Of a stretch of 63,395 nucleotides of DNA, positions 23,558 to 30,447 are shown in pieces (position 1 is the stretch's first letter; the number at the start of each line of letters is the position of its first letter). Origin of the DNA: Brevibacillus borstelensis. GTDB taxonomy: Bacteria; Bacillota; Bacilli; Brevibacillales; Brevibacillaceae. The notes beneath the pieces are model-generated. The model searched no databases. It saw only the letters and a list, made by a program, of their open reading frames with translations, and was not told where the DNA came from. The position numbers and the translations under genes were made by a program. The stretch spans positions 1-63,395 of the forward strand of contig NZ_RHHO01000069.1 of NCBI RefSeq assembly GCF_003710865.1. The letters are read 5' to 3'.

Positions 23558-24826
23558 GTGGAGCACGTACTAGCAGCGATTGAGGAGCGTAGAGAGGAGC
23601 TGTTTTCGCTTCTCTCCGAGCTGATCGCCCAGCCGACGGTAAGCCCTCCCGCCCGAAACAGCGACAAGGCGCAGACGCTGGTGGCAGAGAAGCTGCAAGC
23701 GCTCGGCTTCGAGGTCGACCGCTGGACCGTTTTTCCAGGCGATGACAACGTCGTGGGGGTAAAGAAGGGAACGGACTTTAGAAACTACAAAAGCTTGATC
23801 ATCAACGGCCATATCGACGTAGCTGAGGTCGGAGACGACAGCGGCTGGACGTATCCGCCTTTTGCCTTGACCAAAGGCGGGGACGGCAGATGGTACGGGC
23901 GCGGCGTCGCCGATATGAAAGGGGCGCTCGCTGCCAGCCTGTTTGCGATCCAGATGCTGCATGAGCACGGCATAGAGCTGAAGGGCGATCTCGCCTTTCA
24001 GTCCGTGATCGGTGAAGAAGCTGGGGAAGCCGGCACGCTTGCTGCGATTGAGCGCGGCTACTCGGCCGATTATGCGCTTGTCGTAGACACAAGCGATCTG
24101 CAGATGCAAGGCCAGGGCGGAGTGATCACTGGCTGGATTACGATTGAAAGCCCGGTTACGCTCCATGACGGGATGCGCAGCAGGATCATTCACGCAGGCG
24201 GTAAAGTCCACGGGGCATCTGCGATTGAGAAAATGATGAAGGTGATTGCCTCGCTGCAGGATTTGGAACGGCACTGGGCCGTGATGAAATCATACCCCGG
24301 TTTTCCGCCAGGGATGAGCACGATCAATCCTGCGGTCATCGAAGGCGGACGCCATGCGGCTTTTCTCGCGGATCGCTGCGCCCTCTGGATTACCGTTCAC
24401 TTTTATCCGGACGAGACGCATGAGGATATCATACGGGAAGTAGAGGACCATGTCCGCAGAGCCGCCGCCGCTGATCCGTGGCTGCGGGATCATCCGCCCG
24501 TTTTTCGCTGGGGAGGCCGCTCCATGATCGAGGAGCGGGGAGAGATCTTTCCGTCATTGGAGCTGGACAAGGAGCATCCGGCCCTGCTCAAGCTGCAGGC
24601 TGCATTTGAAAAGCAAACGGGACGCCCGGCGGTGGTAAACATGTCTCCTTCGGTCACGGATGCAGGATGGTTTGCCCACGCCGGCATACCAGCCGTCATC
24701 TTTGGCCCGGGTGAGCTGAGTCATGCTCATGCTGTGAATGAATCCGTTGATCCGAAGCAGTTGGTTGTCTTTGCACAAACAGTTGCCCGGTTCCTCGTGG
24801 ACTGGTGCAACACGAAAAGGGAGTGA
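23558..24826 (+). CDS. ylmB: formylaminopyrimidine deformylase-like M20 hydrolase (YlmB)
   Basis: 422 residues of the ArgE/DapE (M20) zinc hydrolase family. Metal-site motifs: LIINGHIDVAEVG (His-x-Asp), YGRGVADMKGALA (bridging Asp), GEEAGEAGTL (catalytic Glu) and a late His (HAVNESV). In B. subtilis YlmB removes the formyl group of N-formyl-4-amino-5-aminomethyl-2-methylpyrimidine, and its place between thiG and tenA here supports the same role. The start is GTG directly after the thiG stop. The four downstream genes complete the salvage route. Confidence 0.9.
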   Translation: MEHVLAAIEERREELFSLLSELIAQPTVSPPARNSDKAQTLVAEKLQALGFEVDRWTVFPGDDNVVGVKKGTDFRNYKSLIINGHIDVAEVGDDSGWTYPPFALTKGGDGRWYGRGVADMKGALAASLFAIQMLHEHGIELKGDLAFQSVIGEEAGEAGTLAAIERGYSADYALVVDTSDLQMQGQGGVITGWITIESPVTLHDGMRSRIIHAGGKVHGASAIEKMMKVIASLQDLERHWAVMKSYPGFPPGMSTINPAVIEGGRHAAFLADRCALWITVHFYPDETHEDIIREVEDHVRRAAAADPWLRDHPPVFRWGGRSMIEERGEIFPSLELDKEHPALLKLQAAFEKQTGRPAVVNMSPSVTDAGWFAHAGIPAVIFGPGELSHAHAVNESVDPKQLVVFAQTVARFLVDWCNTKRE

Positions 24827-25513
24827 GTGGACTTGTCGACATTTACGCATCGTTTGCGGGAAAAGGTTGCTCCGATCTGGGAGCGGACCCATCGTCACCC
24901 GTTTGTCACAGGCTTGGGAGATGGAAGTCTGCCTGTGGAGTCCTTCCGTTTTTACATGAAGCAGGACTACGTCTATTTGATCGAATACGCCAAAATGTTT
25001 GCCATCGCCAGTACAAAAGCCCATGATCTGGCGACGAGCGCGCGGTTTGCTTCGCTGCAGGAAGCGACGCTCAATTTCGAAATGGCCTTGCATCGTCAGT
25101 ATGCCGAACGCTTTGGCATCACGCGCGAGGAGCTGGAGCAGACCAAACCGTCGTTTGTGATGCTTGCCTACACGAGCTATATGCTGAAGGTAGCTCATCA
25201 GGGCTCGCTAGCCGAGCTGGTCAGCGCGGTACTGCCGTGCGCCTGGAGCTACTGGGAAATCGGCAAGCGGCTCGCCGAGGTAGAGGGAGCGCTTGAGCAT
25301 GAATGGTACGGGGAGTGGGTGCGTACGTACAGCTCCGACGAGTTTGGACAGCTGGCGCAGTGGCTGATCGACCTGATGGATGAGCTCGCTGAAGGAAAAT
25401 CAGAGAAAGAGCTGGCGATTCTGGAGGAGCATTTCCTGAACACGTCCCGCATGGAGTATTTGTTCTGGGAAATGGCTTACACGGAGGAAATGTGGCCGTG
25501 CGAGAAAAACTAG
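24827..25513 (+). CDS. tenA: aminopyrimidine aminohydrolase TenA
   Basis: 228 residues, all-helical. TenA converts aminopyrimidine (the product of YlmB) to HMP, and in some species also cleaves thiamine. HRHPFVTGLGDGSLP, the active Cys in VLPCAWSYWEIG, and EEHFLNTSRMEYLFWEMAY are the family motifs. The first GTG (24827) or the TTG two codons later (24833, 9 bases after GGGAG) may be the start. The 3' end overlaps the ATPase gene by 22 bases. Confidence 0.93.
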   Translation: MDLSTFTHRLREKVAPIWERTHRHPFVTGLGDGSLPVESFRFYMKQDYVYLIEYAKMFAIASTKAHDLATSARFASLQEATLNFEMALHRQYAERFGITREELEQTKPSFVMLAYTSYMLKVAHQGSLAELVSAVLPCAWSYWEIGKRLAEVEGALEHEWYGEWVRTYSSDEFGQLAQWLIDLMDELAEGKSEKELAILEEHFLNTSRMEYLFWEMAYTEEMWPCEKN

Positions 25514-26274
25514 CCTTTTCGGGCGTCGGCTTTTCGTATGGGGAAAAACCGATACTGGACGGATTCGATCTGCAGCTAAGCAAGGGCGAGCTGGTCAGTC
25601 TGATCGGGCCGAGCGGGATTGGGAAAAGCACCTTGTTTCAATTGGCGGCGGGACTGCTGCAGCCAGACACAGGGACGATCCGTCTGGATGGAAAATCAAC
25701 GGCAGAACGTCTCGGGCGTGTAGGCTACATGCCGCAGCGAGATTTGCTGATGCCGTGGCGGACTGTAGCTGAAAATGCCGGTTTGCCGCTCGAAATACAA
25801 GGTTTTTCCAAAAGTGAAATACGCGAGCGTATTGCGGAAGAGCTTCCCCGCTTTGGCCTGGCCGAATGGAAGGACGCCTATCCAGATGAGCTCTCTGGCG
25901 GGATGCGTCAGCGCGTTTCTTTCCTGAGAGCCCTGATGACCGGAGCGGACCTGCTGCTCCTGGACGAGCCGTTTAGCGCACTGGATGGGATTACGCGGAT
26001 GGAAATGCAGGAATGGCTGCTCTCGATGTGGCAGCAGACCGGGAGCACGATGCTCCTTATTACCCATGATATCGATGAGGCGATTTTGCTGGCGGACCGG
26101 GTAGTCGTTCTCCTGGGCAGTCCGATCCGGCAGCCGGTAGAGCTGCAGGTTTCTGTTCCCCGTCCGCGAACGTTGGCCAGTCGCAATGATCCGGAATTTC
26201 ACGCTCTGCGGGGAGAAATCTGGGAGCTGCTGCGAGGCCATGGTGCCGCGAATGGGGAGGTGAGCGAAGCGTGA
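25492..26274 (+). CDS. thiZ: ABC transporter ATPase (ThiZ-like)
   Basis: 260 residues. Walker A is GPSGIGKST, the signature LSGGMRQRVS, Walker B LLLLDEPF, and the H-loop THDIDEA. It energises import of the formyl-aminopyrimidine via ThiX/ThiY. The start is GTG 4 bases after GGAGG, overlapping the end of tenA, so translation is coupled. The class is the nitrate/sulfonate/taurine type. The substrate is inferred from the operon. Confidence 0.92.
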   Translation: MAVREKLAFSGVGFSYGEKPILDGFDLQLSKGELVSLIGPSGIGKSTLFQLAAGLLQPDTGTIRLDGKSTAERLGRVGYMPQRDLLMPWRTVAENAGLPLEIQGFSKSEIRERIAEELPRFGLAEWKDAYPDELSGGMRQRVSFLRALMTGADLLLLDEPFSALDGITRMEMQEWLLSMWQQTGSTMLLITHDIDEAILLADRVVVLLGSPIRQPVELQVSVPRPRTLASRNDPEFHALRGEIWELLRGHGAANGEVSEA

Positions 26275-27044
26275 AGGAGTCTTTGAAAAAGGGGCTATGG
26301 TTTTTCGTCTCCGTCATCTCGCTTCTCATCGCCTGGGAGGCTGCTTGCCGACTGCTTGCCGTTCCAGCCTTCATTTTGCCGCCGCCGAGCACGGTTCTCC
26401 TCTCGCTGTGGGATTTGCGGGAACAACTGCTAGGACAGCATCTGTGGGCGACGCTCAGGGAAGTCGGACTGGGACTTTTCATCTCCATCCTGTTCGGGGT
26501 CTCGCTTGCACTGGTCATGACGCTCAGCAAAACAGTCGAGCGTCTGGTGTATCCCTACATTGTCATTTCGCAAACGATACCCATCATCGCGCTGTCACCC
26601 GTTTTCATTTTGTGGTTTGGCTATGATTTGACGGGAAAAATCGCGGTGACGATCCTGTTTACCTTCTTTCCTATCGTCGTTAGCACGTACGATGGTCTGA
26701 AGGCCTGCGACCGGGAAATGATGAATTTGCTGCGTACGATGGGAGCGAACAAATGGCAGTTGTTCAGCAAGCTTCAGCTCCCGGCCAGTCTGCCCCATTT
26801 CTTTAGCGGCTTAAAGGTGGCGGCTACCTACAGCGTGTCGGGTGCCACCATCGGTGAATGGCTTGGGGCGAGCGAAGGTCTCGGCTATTTCGGCCGGCGG
26901 GCATCGGGCAACTTCCAGGCGCCAGCCTTGTTTGCTTCCGTTCTTTTGTTATCCATACTTGGTATGCTGCTCTTCTGGCTGGCAGGAAGGCTGGAGCTGT
27001 GGGCTTCCCCTCAGACGCGAAACAGAAAAGATAAAAAACGATAG
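26271..27044 (+). CDS. thiX: ABC transporter permease (ThiX-like)
   Basis: 257 residues with six membrane helices. The cytoplasmic EAA-type loop is FPIVVSTYDGLKACDREMMN and LRTMGANKWQLFSKLQLPAS. It overlaps thiZ by 4 bases (GTGA), the tightest form of coupling. It is a BPD-type inner-membrane permease of the NitT/TauT subfamily. Together with thiZ and thiY it should import degraded-thiamine pyrimidine. Confidence 0.92.
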   Translation: MKESLKKGLWFFVSVISLLIAWEAACRLLAVPAFILPPPSTVLLSLWDLREQLLGQHLWATLREVGLGLFISILFGVSLALVMTLSKTVERLVYPYIVISQTIPIIALSPVFILWFGYDLTGKIAVTILFTFFPIVVSTYDGLKACDREMMNLLRTMGANKWQLFSKLQLPASLPHFFSGLKVAATYSVSGATIGEWLGASEGLGYFGRRASGNFQAPALFASVLLLSILGMLLFWLAGRLELWASPQTRNRKDKKR

Positions 27045-27062
27045 GATAGGTAGGAGAGAATC

Positions 27063-28085
27063 ATGAACAAATGGACGAAAACGCTTTTGACGCTTTCTCT
27101 GGCTGCGAGTCTGGCAGCGTGTGGCGCACAGAGCGAAAATCAGGAGAAGCCAGATGCTGCTAAATCGGCTGCGGGCACTGAGCCGACAGAGTTGACCATT
27201 GCGCTCGACTGGTACCCCAACGCTGTACACTCGTTTCTCTACGCTGCAGAAGAACAAGGCTATTTCAAGGAAGAAAATCTGAAGGTCAATCTGCAAATGC
27301 CTTCCGATACCAATGATCCACTGCGGATGGCTGCTGCCGGGAAGGTCGATATGGCAATCAGCTATCAGCCCCAGGTTGTGCAAGCCCGTTCGGAAGACAT
27401 AAAGGTCGTCTCCATTGCTGCGCTGGTCCGTCACCCGCTGAACGTGATCATGACGCGAAAAGACAGCGGTCTGGATTCACCGGAAAAGCTTGTCGGGAAA
27501 AATATCGGCTATCCTTCCGTTCCGCTGGACGAGTCGATCGTCCGTACAGTGGTGAAGCAAGCGGGGGCAGATGACTCCGGCCTGTCCTTTACCGACATCG
27601 GATTTGACATCATACCCGCATTGACCGCGAAAAAGGTGGATGCTGTAGTCGGCGGCTACATCAATCACGAGCAAGTCCTCTTGGAAAAGCACGGCGTTCC
27701 CGTTAACGTAATCAAGCCGAGTGACTTTGGAGTGCCTGATTATTATGAGCTGGTCGTGGCTGCCAGCGATGAAACGGCAGCCAAGAAGAAGGATGCGCTG
27801 GCGGCATTCCTCCGTGCAGCCGCCAAAGGCCAGGCGTACGTAAAGGAAAACAAGGAGAAGGCGTTGAAATCTCTGTTGGCCAAGCAAGCACAGGAGTTCC
27901 CGTTGGAGGAGGATGTGGAAACGAAAAGTCTGGACATCCTGCTGCCTTTGATGGATGCAGGCAGTGAACCGTTTGGCACACAGACGGCTGAATCCTGGCA
28001 GACACTGATCGATTGGATGAAACAGGAAAAACTGATCACAAAAGATGTCAAACCGGAAGAAGTCATGATCAATCTGAATAAATAA
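27063..28085 (+). CDS. thiY: ABC transporter substrate-binding lipoprotein (ThiY-like)
   Basis: 340 residues. The signal peptide ends in the lipobox SLAACG (Cys about residue 20), so it is a lipid-anchored surface protein. The NMT1/ThiY-like domain starts LTIALDWYPNAVHSFLYAAE, and the D-W-x-P-N motif is characteristic of pyrimidine-binding members. RBS AGGAGAGAATC lies before the ATG. It is the last gene of the operon, followed by a perfect terminator. Confidence 0.93.
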   Translation: MNKWTKTLLTLSLAASLAACGAQSENQEKPDAAKSAAGTEPTELTIALDWYPNAVHSFLYAAEEQGYFKEENLKVNLQMPSDTNDPLRMAAAGKVDMAISYQPQVVQARSEDIKVVSIAALVRHPLNVIMTRKDSGLDSPEKLVGKNIGYPSVPLDESIVRTVVKQAGADDSGLSFTDIGFDIIPALTAKKVDAVVGGYINHEQVLLEKHGVPVNVIKPSDFGVPDYYELVVAASDETAAKKKDALAAFLRAAAKGQAYVKENKEKALKSLLAKQAQEFPLEEDVETKSLDILLPLMDAGSEPFGTQTAESWQTLIDWMKQEKLITKDVKPEEVMINLNK

Positions 28086-28095
28086 TGACAAATGC

Positions 28096-28126
28096 CAAAA
28101 CTCTCCTCGGGAGAGTTTTGTTTTTA
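28096..28126 (+). terminator. rho-independent terminator
   Basis: CAAAACTCTCC, short loop, GGAGAGTTTTG, TTTTTAT: the end of the thiamine operon. Confidence 0.9.
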
Positions 28127-28175
28127 TACAAGGGGTTTTATAATAGAAAGGGAATTCAGGCTAAGGAGACGACTT

Positions 28176-28289
28176 ATGAGCAATCGTGAAGATCGGAATA
28201 ATAAGCTGGTCATCTGGGTCTTTGTTGGCAGTGTTCTCGTTTGTACGCTGTCGGTAGCGATTTATATGTATCTGGTTGTAACCAAATAA
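28176..28289 (+). CDS. 37-residue membrane peptide
   Basis: MSNREDRNNKLVIWVFVGSV then LVCTLSVAIYMYLVVTK: polar first 10 residues, then a single hydrophobic helix to the end. AAGGAG lies 7 bases before the ATG, and a shared terminator follows. No named family is recognised; it looks like a real micro-membrane protein. Confidence 0.55.
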   Translation: MSNREDRNNKLVIWVFVGSVLVCTLSVAIYMYLVVTK

Positions 28290-28324
28290 TAGCGGATCGC
28301 TCCCTTCCCCCGCTGTTGAAAATA

Positions 28325-28360
28325 AAGCCACTGAACGCATCATGCGCAGTGGCTTTTTGC
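28325..28360. terminator. bidirectional terminator
   Basis: AAGCCACTG, 13-base loop, CAGTGGCTTTTTGC on the plus strand; on the minus strand a shorter T-run follows the glycosyltransferase. Confidence 0.75.
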
Positions 28361-28374
28361 TTTCCGCTCTTATG

Positions 28375-29511
28375 CTACCGGCGGACGAGACGGTAATGCT
28401 TCTTTAGCTTCTGCACGGTTTGGTGCCAGCTAAAAGAGGTCGAGACTCTCCGTCGCGCGTTGAGAACGATCCGCTTACGCAATTCCGGGTCGCTGTACAG
28501 GAGATCAATCGCGGTTGCAAATGCCTCGGGACTTTGGAAGCGATCCACCAAAAGACCGCTATGCCCGTCCCTGATTACTTCCCGAATTCCCCCGCGGTTG
28601 GACGCTACTACGGGTATACCGGAGGCCATCGCTTCCGAGTTGACCGTGGCGAAGCCCTCCCGGAACAGCGTAGGGCAGACAAAAACATCGCCAAGCTGAA
28701 ACATTTCATGGATGCGCGAGGGTGGAATGTAACCGGTAAAACGGATCGGAACCCCAAGGAGCTCTGACAATTGCCGAACCTGGCGCATATAGGGCGTTTG
28801 GCTGCTGACTCCCGGCCAGGAAGCCCCTACAGCGACGAGCTTGGCGTGAGGAATCCGTTCTTTCAGGAGGGAAACGGCACGGACAAGCGTATGCAATCCT
28901 TTTCCACGGACAATGCGGCCGACAAAGAGGATGTTGTAGGTATCGGCAAGTTCCCAGCGGCTGCGCAGCTCCATTTTGGCAGAGGCCGACCATGGGCGAA
29001 ATTTGGAGGTGTCCACCCCCAGTATGGCTGTTCGAAATTTGCGGGCATGGCGAGGATAACGGTGCTGCATGGTCCTTGTGACAAAGGAGACAACCGAAGT
29101 CACACCGTTTACTTGGCGAAGAATCCGGTCCGCTTGGCTGCGGGAGAGGCTGGACATGAATGTGAGTGAATGAAGCGACAGGATGATTGCAGTTCGTGGA
29201 AACTGGCGGCGGACATGTGAAACGAAACGAGGACGATTTTCGATTTGGATAATGTCAAACGATTGGCCGGCTACCTTTTTCAAGGCAGAATGTATATAGC
29301 GCCGCCTGTCCCCGTGGGGAATGCGAATAATGGTAAGCCGACCGTTCTGGTAGCGGCTGACAGAGGGCAGCCTCGGATGGGCACGGCTGATCATGACCAC
29401 CTGATCGGTACGTGCCATCCGCTTGAAAATGTTGTACGTGCAGGTTTCAACAGAGCCGCCTTTGATTGGCGGTACAGGCAGCTGCTCTGGCAAGATCACC
29501 AATATGCGCAA
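28375..29511 (-). CDS. glycosyltransferase family 4 (CotSA-like)
   Basis: 378 residues of GT-B fold. (L)RILVILPEQLPVPPIKGGSV at the start is the N-terminal glycine-rich segment, ILFVGRIVRGKGLHTLVRAV begins the second domain, and FREGFATVNSEAMASGIPVV holds the ExxxxxxxE donor-sugar motif. The opening and length resemble CotSA, a spore-coat glycosyltransferase, but no cotS is adjacent. The TTG at 29511 lies 10 bases after GGGGAGG, whereas the ATG at 29520 abuts it; hence the TTG start. The frame is open to 29544. Confidence 0.85.
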   Translation of the reverse strand: MRILVILPEQLPVPPIKGGSVETCTYNIFKRMARTDQVVMISRAHPRLPSVSRYQNGRLTIIRIPHGDRRRYIHSALKKVAGQSFDIIQIENRPRFVSHVRRQFPRTAIILSLHSLTFMSSLSRSQADRILRQVNGVTSVVSFVTRTMQHRYPRHARKFRTAILGVDTSKFRPWSASAKMELRSRWELADTYNILFVGRIVRGKGLHTLVRAVSLLKERIPHAKLVAVGASWPGVSSQTPYMRQVRQLSELLGVPIRFTGYIPPSRIHEMFQLGDVFVCPTLFREGFATVNSEAMASGIPVVASNRGGIREVIRDGHSGLLVDRFQSPEAFATAIDLLYSDPELRKRIVLNARRRVSTSFSWHQTVQKLKKHYRLVRR

Positions 29512-29690
29512 GCCCTGCATACCTCCCCGATTCGGATATATCAATAACAGCCGTATATCCTATTCGGAGCACACGGAACAACTCACGGACATATCACCCG
29601 TTTTTGAAGGGGAGACAGCCTATTTGGCAAGAGGAGGTCTGGTGGTGTCCTATCCCCAAGTCCATAATTACAGCAACAATGGGCGGAAAT

Positions 29691-30245
29691 TCATCTGCCG
29701 GATGATCTGCGGACACTTCTGATTTTATCCGCTACATCGCGGATCGATAACTGATTCAGTTCCGGAAACCCTTGCCCGCGCAAACTGACGGTCTTGCCAT
29801 CGTAAAGCGGATAGACTCCCTGCCACAGCCCCACAATGCTGTACATGTCAGTCCAGTTCACTTTTTTCAGAAACAAAAGGTACTGTCCCTCTCCAAGCGG
29901 ACCAGGGTATTGAAGGTTTGCGGGATCAGAGGCATCAGGGAGAGGCTCGACGCCGGTACTGAGGAGCTTCACCCGACGAGATGCGGAACCGTGGAGCGTG
30001 CGTTCAATCTGGACGTCTTGCACATAATTCACCAATTGACCAGCGGAAATGCGCTTCGCTGTCGGGTACTTTTGGTGGCGGGCATCTGTCAGTCCAACCA
30101 CGATCAGATCACAGTGCAGGATCAATTCCTTCCAGTCTTTCATCCGGGTTTGATCTACCTGCAAGTCGGCAATTTCCGGGGTTGCCGACACAGGCATGGC
30201 AATGAAGATGAAGACCAGCAGGAGCAGGGTTCCTTTTTTCCACAT
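29691..30245 (-). CDS. secreted hypothetical protein
   Basis: 184 residues with a signal peptide of about 21 residues (MWKKGTLLLLVFIFIAMPVS, cleavage after ATP-like region). The mature part has beta-rich stretches: HCDLIVVGLTDARHQ, YVQDVQIERTL, EGQYLLFLKKVN, VGLWQGVYPLYDG. No recognised family or catalytic motif is seen. RBS AGGAGG lies 8 bases before the ATG. It is monocistronic, divergent from the carboxypeptidase. Confidence 0.75.
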   Translation of the reverse strand: MWKKGTLLLLVFIFIAMPVSATPEIADLQVDQTRMKDWKELILHCDLIVVGLTDARHQKYPTAKRISAGQLVNYVQDVQIERTLHGSASRRVKLLSTGVEPLPDASDPANLQYPGPLGEGQYLLFLKKVNWTDMYSIVGLWQGVYPLYDGKTVSLRGQGFPELNQLSIRDVADKIRSVRRSSGR

Positions 30246-30447
30246 AGAAGAAACCTCCTAAATTATGTAAAAATCCTTTTTAGTATGATCGACAAGCCAG
30301 CCCTTATTCTGGAGAAAAAGAAAAAACGGGGCTTCTTTCATACATATTATTGTGGTAATATTCCGAAAATGGATGCAAAGTGATAAGATAATGGGGACTG
30401 CTTCTAGAATCGGCACCATGGCAACAGAATAGGACAAGGAGGGTATT

